In this document: positions 46,161 to 55,175 of the stretch, one piece after another
Layout of the letters: each line of letters opens with the position of its first letter
Numbering within the stretch: position 1 is the first letter of the stretch
Assembly: GCA_945878115.1 (NCBI GenBank)
Contig: CAMDVD010000002.1
Span: 107,302 to 171,301 of the forward strand
Direction of reading: 5' to 3'
From: Chitinophaga pinensis
Lineage (GTDB): Bacteria; Bacteroidota; Bacteroidia; Chitinophagales; Chitinophagaceae
DNA length: 64,000 bases
Translations under genes and position numbers: made by a program
Notes under the pieces: generated by a model
What the model was told of the DNA's origin: nothing
Database searches by the model: none
Seen by the model: the letters and a program-made list of their open reading frames with translations, nothing else

Positions 46161-47027
46161 ATGCAACTTTTACAAGTACTTACCGACACCAAACAAAAAG
46201 CAGAAGTTACCATTGATATGGCAACAGGCTTAGTTTCGAAAATAGTAGATTTTACGATTGGCTATGCCCCTAAAATTGTAGGTGCCATTCTTTTTTACCT
46301 TATTGGCACATGGCTCATTAAAAAAATGGTAAGCTTAATCGCTAAATTCTTACAAGCCAAAGAGTATGACCCTTCGCTTGAATCCTTTCTACTATCTATT
46401 GTAAAAGTAGCATTGACTATTTTATTGTTTGTGTCCATCATGGGAATTGTTGGCGTAGATACTGGCGCATTCAGTGCATTAATTGTTGGTGCTGGCGTGG
46501 CAATTGGTGGTGCTTTAAATGGGTCATTGGGTAATTTAGCAGGAGGTGTAATGATGCTTATTTTCAAACCATTCAAAGTCGGTGATATGATAGAGGCACA
46601 AGGTATTACAGGAATGGTGTCTGAGCAGGGAGTCTTTAATACCACTGTACTAACACCTGAAAACAAAACCGTTTTTATTCCAAACGGCCCATTAAGTACA
46701 GGGGTCATTACCAATTATACCAGTTACGGTAATTTAAGGGTTGATTTAACCATGGCTATTTCACCAAATACGGAAATAGAGACAGCAAGAAGTGTAGCAA
46801 TTGCAGCCATGCTTACTCATCCAAAAGTTTTAAAAACACCAAGTCCAGAAGTAAATGTATTAAAAGTAGGTGATGGCATGGTTACTTTAGCCATACGACC
46901 TTATTGTGTTCAAGCCGATTATTGGGATGTCTATTTCGGTGCGCAAGAGTTAGTCAAGAATGCTTGGGATAAGCATGGTATAGATGGTCCAACACCGCAT
47001 AGGGTAGTGATTACAAAAAGTGCTTAA
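46161..47027 (+). CDS. mscS: MscS-type mechanosensitive ion channel
   Basis: The 288-residue protein has three N-terminal helices. The pore helix 'VDTGAFSALIVGAGVAIGGALNGSLGNLAGGVMMLIFKPFKVGDMIEAQGITGMV' contains the Gly/Ala packing motif of MscS TM3. The beta domain follows with 'NTTVLTPENKTVFIPNGPLSTGVITNYT', and the alpha/beta C-domain ends at 'GPTPHRVV'. It is close to E. coli MscS in size. It opens under membrane tension to release solutes on osmotic downshock. It stands upstream of rpoB but is separated by 293 bp with a promoter and palindromes, so the two are unlikely to form one unit. Confidence 0.95.
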   Translation: MQLLQVLTDTKQKAEVTIDMATGLVSKIVDFTIGYAPKIVGAILFYLIGTWLIKKMVSLIAKFLQAKEYDPSLESFLLSIVKVALTILLFVSIMGIVGVDTGAFSALIVGAGVAIGGALNGSLGNLAGGVMMLIFKPFKVGDMIEAQGITGMVSEQGVFNTTVLTPENKTVFIPNGPLSTGVITNYTSYGNLRVDLTMAISPNTEIETARSVAIAAMLTHPKVLKTPSPEVNVLKVGDGMVTLAIRPYCVQADYWDVYFGAQELVKNAWDKHGIDGPTPHRVVITKSA

Positions 47028-47087
47028 AATCTTAAATGGCTTCCCCCCATTAGTAATTATAAGGCGAAGTGGCGACTTTAGTTAAAA

Positions 47088-47112
47088 ATTAACAATAAAC
47101 TTTATTGTTAAT
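47088..47112. promoter_or_regulatory. perfect 25-bp palindrome in the mscS-rpoB spacer
   Basis: 'attaacaataaa' c 'tttattgttaat' is a perfect 12-bp inverted repeat with one central base. No T-run follows on either side that would make it a good terminator. It could be a protein binding site. Confidence 0.5.
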
Positions 47113-47260
47113 CAGCGTTTTAAATATTAAAAAATAATATATTCATTATATTAGAATAATATTTTTATATGTGGACTTACTACTTTACTTTCGCACTCCC
47201 AAATTGGCAAAGGCACGTGCAAATTTTCAAACATTAATTTACTTACTGTAAATCAGATCG

Positions 47261-47291
47261 AAATAGGGCTTTCCTATTTGGGATAACTTTG
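47261..47291 (+). promoter_or_regulatory. rpoB promoter region: palindrome plus -7 box TAACTTTG
   Basis: TAACTTTG (47284-47291) is a clear -7 box 29 bp before the rpoB ATG. Just upstream, 'aaatagg gcttt cctattt' (47261-47279) is a 7-bp perfect palindrome in the position of a -33 to -12 operator. A second, weaker box (tactttcg) is at 47186. Confidence 0.6.
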
Positions 47292-47320
47292 TTTTTTTTA
47301 TAAACGTATTAAATATCACT

Positions 47321-50300
47321 ATGGCAGCAACTAAAAATGTAAAGGCGGCGGAAAGAATCAGCTTTGCAAAAATCAAGCAGTCTAATGAGACACCAGACTT
47401 ATTAGATATTCAGTTGGAATCCTTCAGCGAATTCTTACAATTAGAAACCACTCCAGACAAACGAAATAATGAAGGATTGTTTCGTGTGTTTAAAGAAAGT
47501 TTCCCGATTACAGATACAAGAAATATTTTTGTATTGGAATTCTTGGATTATTTTGTTGACCCACCACGTTATTCGATTGATGAATGTATTGATCGAGGAT
47601 TAACTTATTCTGTACCCTTAAAGGCTAAGTTGCGTTTAAGTTGTAATGATGAAGAACATATTGATTTTGAAACCATTGTACAAGATGTATTTCTTGGCAA
47701 TATCCCATATATGACTCCTCGTGGTACATTTGTAATTAATGGCTCTGAGCGTGTTATTGTATCCCAATTACATCGTTCACCAGGTGTATTTTTTGGACAA
47801 TCCGTTCATCCGAATGGTACAAAAATTTATTCAGCTCGTGTGATTCCTTTTAAAGGTGCATGGATGGAATTTGCTACAGACATTAATAATGTAATGTATG
47901 CATATATAGATCGTAAAAAGAAGTTCCCAGTAACTATGTTATTGCGTTCGATCGGTTTTGAAACAGATAAAGACATTCTAGAATTATTTGGAATGGCTGA
48001 TGAAGTTAAAACAGATAAGAAAACATTACTAGATCATGTAGGTAAAAGACTTGCAGCTCGTGTATTGCGCAGCTGGACAGAAGATTTCGTAGATGAAGAT
48101 ACCGGTGAGGTTGTTTCTATCGAACGTAATGAAGTTATATTAGATAGAGATTCAGTTTTAACAGAAGACAATATAGATACAGTTATCGAATTGGGTATCA
48201 AATCCATCTTCTTACAAAAAGAAGAAACAGGTGGTGATTTCTCCATTATCTACAACACATTAAATAAAGATACTTCCAATTCGGAATTGGAAGCGGTTCA
48301 ACATATTTACCGTCAATTAAGAAGTACTGATGCGCCAGATGATGAAACGGCTCGTGGTATTATTGATAAATTATTTTTCTCTGATAAACGTTATGATTTA
48401 GGTGAAGTTGGTCGTTATAAAATTAATCGTAAATTAGGATTCCCACTTACGATTACTAAAAAGGTTTTAACCAAAGACGATATCATTGCTATCATTAAAT
48501 ACTTGGTACAATTAACCAATGCGAAAGCGGAAATTGATGATATAGATCATTTGAGTAATCGTCGTGTTCGTACCGTAGGAGAGCAACTATTTGCTCAGTT
48601 CGGAGTTGGTCTTGCTCGTATGTCAAGAACTATACGTGAACGTATGAATGTGCGTGATAATGAGGTGTTTACGCCAATTGACTTAATCAATGCTAGAACA
48701 CTTTCTTCCGTAATTAATTCATTCTTCGGAACTTCTCAATTATCCCAATTTTTAGATCAAACTAATCCGCTTTCTGAGATAACGCACAAGCGTCGTATCT
48801 CGGCTCTAGGGCCCGGCGGTTTAAGTCGTGAAAGAGCTGGTTTCGAGGTACGTGACGTACACTATTCACACTATGGTCGTTTATGTACTATTGAAACACC
48901 AGAGGGACCTAATATCGGTTTGATTTCTACACTATGTGTTCATGCGAAAATAAATGATATGGGATTCATTGAAACCCCATACCGTAAAGTTACAAATGGC
49001 AAAGTAGATACTAAATCCGTTTACTTGAGTGCAGAGGAAGAAGATGATAAGAAAATTGCGCAAGCAGATGTGCCTTTGGATGACAAAGGAAATTTCATCG
49101 AAAATAAAATCAAATCTCGTCAAACAGGTGATTTTCCAATATTAGATAAGGAAGATGTAGAATACATGGACGTTGCGCCAAACCAAATTGTAGGTTTGAG
49201 TGCTTCCTTGATTCCATTCCTTGAACATGATGATGCGAACCGTGCCTTGATGGGATCAAACATGCAACGTCAAGGTGTTCCTTTGCTTCGTCCAGAAGTA
49301 CCTATTGTTGGTACCGGTTTAGAAGCAAAAGCCGCTCGTGACGCTCGTATCCAAATTACTGCTGCAGGCGATGGTACCATAGAATATGTAGATGCAAATG
49401 AAATTCATGTGCGTTACAAACGTTCTGAAACACAACGCTTGATCTCTTTTGAAGATGATTTAGTGATTTACAAATTGACTAAACATAGCAAAACGAACCA
49501 AAGTACGAGTATGAATCTTAGACCACATGTGGTTAAAGGTCAAGCAGTTAAACAAGGTGAATTTTTGACGGATGGTTATGCTACCAAAGATGGTGAATTA
49601 GCATTAGGACGTAATTTACGAGTAGCGTTCATGCCTTGGAAAGGATACAACTTTGAGGATGCGATTGTAATTAATGAAAAAGTGGTACGTGAAGACTGGT
49701 TCACATCTATTCATATTGATGAATACGAATTAGAAGTTCGTGATACAAAATTGGGTGAAGAGGAGTTGACGCCAGATATACCAAATGTAAGTGAAGAAGC
49801 AACGAAAGATTTAGATGAAAATGGTATTATTCGTTTAGGAGCGCATGTGAAAGAAGGAGACATCTTGATTGGAAAAATTACGCCAAAAGGGGAATCAGAT
49901 CCAACACCTGAAGAGAAATTATTACGTGCCATATTTGGAGATAAAGCTGGTGATGCAAAAGATGCTTCCTTGAAAATGCCACCGTCTATTGAAGGTGTTG
50001 TGATTGGCAAGAAATTATTTGCAAGAGCGAAAAAAGATAAGAATTCAAAAGTTCGTGAAAAAACGGCGATTGAAAAAATAGATAAAGTGCATGCTGAGAA
50101 TTTAGAGGCAATTAACGAAAATCTATATTCTAAATTAGAGCGTTTATTAGAAGGACAAGTGTCTGCTGGTGTTACAAATCACTATGGTGAAATTGTAGTT
50201 GGTAAAAATGCAAAATTTACTGGTAAAACAATTAAATCCATTTCTTTCGATACCGTTAATCCATTGAATTGGACTATGGATGAGAAGATGAATGATTTGA

Positions 50301-51136
50301 TCAATCAATTATTACACAACTATAATATCCGTTACAACGAAGAAATCGGAAGATACAAAAGAGAGAAATTTAATATCACAATTGGTGATGAATTACCAAA
50401 TGGTGTTTTGAAATTGGCTAAAGTATATCTTGCTAGCAAACGTAAGTTGAAAGTGGGAGATAAAATGGCAGGTCGTCATGGTAATAAAGGTATCGTAGCT
50501 CGTATCGTTCGTCAAGAAGATATGCCGTTCTTAGAAGATGGTTCTCCAGTTGATATCGTTTTGAATCCATTGGGTGTACCTTCTCGTATGAACTTGGGTC
50601 AAATCTATGAAACCATTTTAGGAATGGCTGGTATGAAATTGGGTGTAAAATTTGCTACCCCAATCTTTGACGGCGCTTCAAGAGATGAGATAGAAGAACA
50701 AGTAATTAAAGCTGGTTTACCGGATTGGTGTCACACGTATTTGTATGACGGTGAAACAGGAGATCGTTTCCACCAGAAGGCAACCGTAGGGGTTATTTAC
50801 ATGATGAAACTACATCACTTGGTAGATGATAAAATGCATGCTCGTTCTATCGGACCATACAGTTTAATCACACAACAACCTTTGGGCGGTAAAGCACAAT
50901 TCGGAGGTCAACGTTTTGGTGAGATGGAGGTTTGGGCTATAGAAGCTTATGGTGCAGCCAATATTTTACAAGAATTATTGACACTAAAATCGGATGATAT
51001 CGCTGGACGTGCTAAGACGTATGAAGCAATCGTAAAAGGCGATAACTTACCGAAACCTGGTATTCCAGAATCATTCAATGTATTGGTTCATGAATTGAGA
51101 GGTTTAGGTTTAGACCTTCACTTTGAGAATGTATAA
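47321..51136 (+). CDS. rpoB: RNA polymerase beta subunit
   Basis: The 1271-residue protein is full length for Bacteroidota. It has the opening '[24 protein letters not shown]', the rifampicin cluster '[47 protein letters not shown]', the downstream '[24 protein letters not shown]', the switch and flap regions, '[15 protein letters not shown]' and the C-terminal '[32 protein letters not shown]'. Wild-type residues are present in the rifampicin region (Q in 'SQLSQFL', 'DQTNPL', 'HKRRISALG'). The neighbours are unusual: no rplJ/rplL upstream and no rpoC downstream. A strong terminator follows at 51157-51188. It has its own promoter. Confidence 0.99.
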   Translation: MAATKNVKAAERISFAKIKQSNETPDLLDIQLESFSEFLQLETTPDKRNNEGLFRVFKESFPITDTRNIFVLEFLDYFVDPPRYSIDECIDRGLTYSVPLKAKLRLSCNDEEHIDFETIVQDVFLGNIPYMTPRGTFVINGSERVIVSQLHRSPGVFFGQSVHPNGTKIYSARVIPFKGAWMEFATDINNVMYAYIDRKKKFPVTMLLRSIGFETDKDILELFGMADEVKTDKKTLLDHVGKRLAARVLRSWTEDFVDEDTGEVVSIERNEVILDRDSVLTEDNIDTVIELGIKSIFLQKEETGGDFSIIYNTLNKDTSNSELEAVQHIYRQLRSTDAPDDETARGIIDKLFFSDKRYDLGEVGRYKINRKLGFPLTITKKVLTKDDIIAIIKYLVQLTNAKAEIDDIDHLSNRRVRTVGEQLFAQFGVGLARMSRTIRERMNVRDNEVFTPIDLINARTLSSVINSFFGTSQLSQFLDQTNPLSEITHKRRISALGPGGLSRERAGFEVRDVHYSHYGRLCTIETPEGPNIGLISTLCVHAKINDMGFIETPYRKVTNGKVDTKSVYLSAEEEDDKKIAQADVPLDDKGNFIENKIKSRQTGDFPILDKEDVEYMDVAPNQIVGLSASLIPFLEHDDANRALMGSNMQRQGVPLLRPEVPIVGTGLEAKAARDARIQITAAGDGTIEYVDANEIHVRYKRSETQRLISFEDDLVIYKLTKHSKTNQSTSMNLRPHVVKGQAVKQGEFLTDGYATKDGELALGRNLRVAFMPWKGYNFEDAIVINEKVVREDWFTSIHIDEYELEVRDTKLGEEELTPDIPNVSEEATKDLDENGIIRLGAHVKEGDILIGKITPKGESDPTPEEKLLRAIFGDKAGDAKDASLKMPPSIEGVVIGKKLFARAKKDKNSKVREKTAIEKIDKVHAENLEAINENLYSKLERLLEGQVSAGVTNHYGEIVVGKNAKFTGKTIKSISFDTVNPLNWTMDEKMNDLINQLLHNYNIRYNEEIGRYKREKFNITIGDELPNGVLKLAKVYLASKRKLKVGDKMAGRHGNKGIVARIVRQEDMPFLEDGSPVDIVLNPLGVPSRMNLGQIYETILGMAGMKLGVKFATPIFDGASRDEIEEQVIKAGLPDWCHTYLYDGETGDRFHQKATVGVIYMMKLHHLVDDKMHARSIGPYSLITQQPLGGKAQFGGQRFGEMEVWAIEAYGAANILQELLTLKSDDIAGRAKTYEAIVKGDNLPKPGIPESFNVLVHELRGLGLDLHFENV

Positions 51137-51156
51137 ATAAATAGAAATTAAAAAAT

Positions 51157-51188
51157 AAAGGGCTAATTCAGAAAGGATTAGCCCTTTT
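51157..51188 (+). terminator. strong intrinsic terminator after rpoB
   Basis: 'aagggctaat' (51158-51167) and 'attagccctt' (51177-51186) form a perfect 10-bp stem with a 9-nt loop, followed by T4. It starts 21 bp after the rpoB stop. Confidence 0.92.
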
Positions 51189-51416
51189 GTAGTTTTGGTA
51201 GAATTTTCCTGTTTACACAATCTACTTTACAGTCTCACAGGATTTGCGAATACAATTTATTGCCCTATCGATAAAAACTTCTTCCATTTTCATATGTGAG
51301 ATTCGAATAAATAGAGCGTTGAGCATATTTTGATTTATTAAAATAAAACGCTTTTATCCAATAGCCTTCCAACAATTTTGTTAGGACTTTCTATTTTCTT
51401 AAAATTATTTCGCTTG

Positions 51417-52523
51417 CTACAAGCTATTTAAAAATAATTCTACATAACCGCCTAACCCCGCTTCGTATTCGTTTTTATGATATTTGTATGAAGCACCAGA
51501 AAGTTTCTTTAAAGTTTTAGCATCTATAAATTGAAATTGTAAACATTGTGGGTCTATGCCCCTTTTTAACATTTTCCCTTTATAGTAAAACAAAAAATAT
51601 CCAGCTTTGCTAATTTCATCCGTTACATCAAAACCCTTTGCTAACAAAACACTCCTTATCTCATTATCTATATTCTCTCCATTAAATGAACTAACATAAA
51701 TACTTTTTTTCTTAGATACTAAACTAACATCATTATTGTCAAAGAAGTAACTAACTGGGAAATATTTAAAAACGTCTTTCCGTGATTTTTCATACAACTC
51801 CTTCGATTCATCAAAAATCGATACGATATCAGTATTTTTTTTAAGAACTGTGATTAGTGAGTTAGCTACCATCTTACAAAACTCTTCATACTTTTCATCA
51901 GTGTCTTTATTTATTTCATATTTGCCTTTGTATTTCTCGTATCTTTTATCAACAAAATCAACATTTCCAACTCCTTTTTTATGAATTTTTATTTGACATC
52001 CTTCAATGCAAGGTGTGTATCCGAATGTATAAAATCCAACTACTTCATTATTTCTCACATCCACGAGCCTAAAGTCAACTTTTAAACCGTAAAATTTTAT
52101 TTCACCCAAATCATTAGAACTATGTTCTTTATCTTTCTTATCGTAGTATTTATTCGTTTTAATTTCCACCCAATCAACATCAGACAAGTCCACCATTAAA
52201 TCAACATCATTGTTTGTTTCTTGCTTGTCCAATTTGAACAATGATGCATCCTTTACATTCAAACCATGTTTAATAAACTCCTTTTCAATTATATTAAAAA
52301 GGTTATTCAGGGCATACTTATTTCCATCACTTCGATTTGCATTAAAGTCATATGATGAATTTCTTAGAATAACATTTATTTCTTTTTTATTTTGATAAAT
52401 AGAAGAGATAGGCTTTTTTAAAGTATATGAATTTTCAATTGGTATTAATTTAAGAAATTCCTGAGCCAATAATAAATTTGAACTTATTATAATTACTAAT
52501 AAACTGGAAACAAGTTTTTTCAT
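51417..52523 (-). CDS. exported hypothetical protein
   Basis: I do not recognise this 368-residue protein. A signal peptide is clear (about 1-20, 'SSNLLLAQ'). The rest is rich in Lys, Asp and Asn and has no membrane helix. Two similar stretches, 'INVILRNSSYDFNANRSDGN' near 50 and 'IYVSSFNGENIDNEIRSVLLAKGFDV' near 285, suggest two related alpha/beta domains. There is a 'CIEGC' Cys pair near 200. The gene is distinctly AT-rich and Lys/Asn-biased compared with the neighbouring rpoB. It is divergent from the HEPN-motif gene (125 bp between the starts) and could share a regulatory region with it. No function is assigned. Confidence 0.55.
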   Translation of the reverse strand: MKKLVSSLLVIIISSNLLLAQEFLKLIPIENSYTLKKPISSIYQNKKEINVILRNSSYDFNANRSDGNKYALNNLFNIIEKEFIKHGLNVKDASLFKLDKQETNNDVDLMVDLSDVDWVEIKTNKYYDKKDKEHSSNDLGEIKFYGLKVDFRLVDVRNNEVVGFYTFGYTPCIEGCQIKIHKKGVGNVDFVDKRYEKYKGKYEINKDTDEKYEEFCKMVANSLITVLKKNTDIVSIFDESKELYEKSRKDVFKYFPVSYFFDNNDVSLVSKKKSIYVSSFNGENIDNEIRSVLLAKGFDVTDEISKAGYFLFYYKGKMLKRGIDPQCLQFQFIDAKTLKKLSGASYKYHKNEYEAGLGGYVELFLNSL

Positions 52524-52647
52524 ATTTAAATCTTTAATGCGAATTTATAGTTTTTGTAAAATATATTTCTAGCAATTCTTTGATAAACAAAAAAATAAGG
52601 GAAAGGTATATTAGATTTGTAAGTTAGCGGAATTTCTGCAATTCAAT

Positions 52648-53667
52648 ATGAATAGAGTTGTATTACTAAAGACACAATTAGATGAAGCAGCTAAATTTGC
52701 TAAATCAAAAACCTACAGACATAAACGTCTTGCTGTAATCCTTTTAGATAATTTTATTGAAATCCAACTTTCAAATTTGATTAAAGAAAAATTTTTATGG
52801 AATGGAGATCTTACGGTTAACAATAAAAAATACTCAGAAGATGAAAAGAAAAATATATTAAAATATCACGAAGCATTACTTAAAGCTAGTGTTTGTGAAT
52901 TATTTATAAATGTAGATGAACAAAAAATGATTTCATTCTGCCATGATATTAGAAATAATCTATATCATAAAACTAATGAAGATGAGTTATTAGTCAATGT
53001 GGCTTTAAAAACACTTCATAAAATTATTTCATTTCGACAACCTCAATGGAAGGCTGGAAAAATGGGAATCATTACAGGAAGTAGATCAGTAAACGACCTT
53101 CATACTTTAGGCAAGATTAGAAAAGCACATGATAGCAATACTGATGAAGGATGGGAATATTTCTTATCAAAGTATTTCAATTTTGTCGACAAGAGAGAAA
53201 AGAACAGTTCTATGTCTTTAGAAGATTATTTAATGAATAAAATCATTTCTACAAGAAAAGCCTTGAAATTTCTTAGGACGAACAATAGAGAAATTTTTGT
53301 ACCTAAAACGAAGAATTGGGATTATAATGACTATTTTATGGCGCACTTCTTCAATGATGCCAAAGAAAAAGACATTGTAGAAATTACTAAATTGCATCGC
53401 GCGGATAGAGAAAATTATGATTTATTAGGAGCACTCGATAATTTACATTCTACTTTTGCTTCTACATGGAAATATAAAAAGGAAAGTAGATTAGATTCAT
53501 TAGAAAAATCGATTAGAACGATAGGTAAAGCCCCTATTAATAAAGCACTAGAAAAATATATTTCCTTGAAGGATGAAGTAAACATTATTCTTGAAGTTTT
53601 TACTAAAGCAGAATCACATCTCGCTGGTGCAATTCAATATGCAAAAGATGTCGCAAAAGGGAAATAA
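52648..53667 (+). CDS. HEPN-motif protein, possible RNase or toxin
   Basis: I do not recognise a named family for this 339-residue cytoplasmic protein. It contains 'CHDIRNNLYHKTNEDELLVNVALKTLHKIISF', with R102-N103 and H107 giving the R-N-x-x-x-H motif that marks catalytic HEPN RNases. The surrounding helices also fit: an early 'DEAAKFAKSKTYRHKRLAVILLDNFIEIQLSNLIKEKF' and the long helix after the motif. The C-terminal 200 residues are helical and unassigned. HEPN proteins with this motif include toxins, abortive-infection factors and CRISPR effectors. No clear antitoxin is adjacent; the only near neighbour is the divergent exported protein. The RNase role is inference from the motif. Confidence 0.6.
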   Translation: MNRVVLLKTQLDEAAKFAKSKTYRHKRLAVILLDNFIEIQLSNLIKEKFLWNGDLTVNNKKYSEDEKKNILKYHEALLKASVCELFINVDEQKMISFCHDIRNNLYHKTNEDELLVNVALKTLHKIISFRQPQWKAGKMGIITGSRSVNDLHTLGKIRKAHDSNTDEGWEYFLSKYFNFVDKREKNSSMSLEDYLMNKIISTRKALKFLRTNNREIFVPKTKNWDYNDYFMAHFFNDAKEKDIVEITKLHRADRENYDLLGALDNLHSTFASTWKYKKESRLDSLEKSIRTIGKAPINKALEKYISLKDEVNIILEVFTKAESHLAGAIQYAKDVAKGK

Positions 53668-53704
53668 GGTTCATTCAATTCCACTTAATAGATTGAATTG
53701 ATAA

Positions 53705-54964
53705 TTACTTCAAATCATCCAATGCCATTTTCAATTTAGAAAGCATGTGCGGAATATCTTCTTCATGGCAAGTGCCAACACTTAATCTATACCATTCACT
53801 TTCTTTGTCGGCGCCAAATGCGGAGAATGGTACTATTGCCAAAGAAGCATGTTGTAATAAATAAGAAGTCATATCGGCTGTAGTATGGATAACTTCGCCA
53901 GTGCTACTGGTTTTATTTTTCAATGAAAATCGAATCGTTAAATACATGGCTGCCATGGGTGCAATAGCGTCAACTTCTTGTCCCTCATTTTTGAGTTTCA
54001 TTATGCCATCATAAATTTGTTGTAAGCGAGTATGAATACCCATTTTCGTATGGGTTAAGAAAGTATCAATTTCATCTTCTTTCACCATGAAATGAGAGGT
54101 TGCAACTTGCTCTGCCATTGGACTCCAAGCACCAATATGACTTAGTATCCCTTTCATTTTGTCTATTAAATTGGCAGGCCCAAATGACCAACCTACACGA
54201 ACGCCCGTTGCACAAAACGCTTTGGAAATGCCATCCACAAATAGGGTATATTCTTTCAATTCCGGAAACAAACTTACTGGATCATAATGGACAGTTTCAC
54301 CAAATGTAAGTGTCCAATAAATTTGATCATACAAAATATACAAAGGCTTTTCATCTATACCTCTTTGTTTGTTTTCAGCCAATACAGCTTCACAAATTTT
54401 ATATAATTGCTCTTTGCTAAATACAGTCCCTGTTGGATTTAATGGCGAGCATAATGCCAATAAACAAGCACCTTTCAAGTGCGGAATGAGTTCCTCAGCA
54501 GTTGGTAAAAAATTATTCTCTGCACTTGTTTCTACACTCACATGATTACCTTCTACAAAATGCGTATAATGATTATTATTCCAAGATGGAACTGGGTAAA
54601 TTACTTTTTCACCTTTATCACATATTGCTCTGTAAGCCGCGTATATCAATGGTCTACCACCTCCTGAAATTAAAAAAGCATTTGGATCGTAATCTAGTCC
54701 TTGTTTGTTTTTAATAAACTGAGCCACTGCATGTCGTAATTCTGAAATGCCATTGGCGGGTGGATAATTCGTTCTTTTATTTCGATAGGCTTGTACAATT
54801 TCATCTTCCAAAAGCTGCGGAATGGGGAAAATACTTGGGTCAAAATCACCGATGGTGAAGTTGTAAATCTTGTTGCCGTGTTTGATGCGTTCATTAATTT
54901 CGTTGCCGAGTTTGATGATTTCGGAAGGAATTAAAGTATTCGCCAAATGAGAAAGTAAAGCCAT
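53705..54964 (-). CDS. PLP-dependent class I/II aminotransferase
   Basis: I take the ATG of 'MALLSHLANTLIPSEIIKLGNEIN' (419 residues); an ATG six codons upstream is possible. It is a fold type I aminotransferase. 'YPPANGISELRHAVAQFI' is near the N-terminus, 'LCSPLNPTGTVF' is the cofactor-site motif at about 172-183, and the PLP lysine is K248 in 'FVDGISKAFCATGVRVGWSFGP'. The C-terminal 'YRLSVGTCHEEDI' supplies the substrate-carboxylate arginine. It is closest in style to aspartate/aromatic aminotransferases. The exact amino donor cannot be fixed from sequence. It converges on the HEPN-motif gene. Confidence 0.88.
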   Translation of the reverse strand: MALLSHLANTLIPSEIIKLGNEINERIKHGNKIYNFTIGDFDPSIFPIPQLLEDEIVQAYRNKRTNYPPANGISELRHAVAQFIKNKQGLDYDPNAFLISGGGRPLIYAAYRAICDKGEKVIYPVPSWNNNHYTHFVEGNHVSVETSAENNFLPTAEELIPHLKGACLLALCSPLNPTGTVFSKEQLYKICEAVLAENKQRGIDEKPLYILYDQIYWTLTFGETVHYDPVSLFPELKEYTLFVDGISKAFCATGVRVGWSFGPANLIDKMKGILSHIGAWSPMAEQVATSHFMVKEDEIDTFLTHTKMGIHTRLQQIYDGIMKLKNEGQEVDAIAPMAAMYLTIRFSLKNKTSSTGEVIHTTADMTSYLLQHASLAIVPFSAFGADKESEWYRLSVGTCHEEDIPHMLSKLKMALDDLK

Positions 54965-55130
54965 GAAACTAAATAAATACATCTCAAGGACAAATTATAC
55001 TTTTCCTTGTTTTTTTTTATAAATTAGGTGATGGACAATTTTTATATGCTGTTTCAATAATGAATGAATGCTCCATGCAGCAATAAAACACGGATAAAAA
55101 GCCATCAAAAATTCGCTGGATAAATAATTC

Positions 55131-55159
55131 TTGAAGTGCGCGATAGATTATTATTTTTG
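55131..55159 (+). promoter_or_regulatory. promoter of the fused E1 gene (TTG-N18-TATTTTTG)
   Basis: This is the only box in the window where both parts of the Bacteroidota promoter are clear: TTG at 55131-55133, 18 bp, then TATTTTTG at 55152-55159. Transcription would start near 55166, just ahead of the ATGs at 55176 and 55182. Confidence 0.65.
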
Positions 55160-55175
55160 TGACTTGTAAACGAAA

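Noticed and set aside
53668..53704. Terminator between the HEPN-motif and aminotransferase genes
   Set aside because: The 'ttcaat/attgaa' pairing is short and AT-only, too weak to call.
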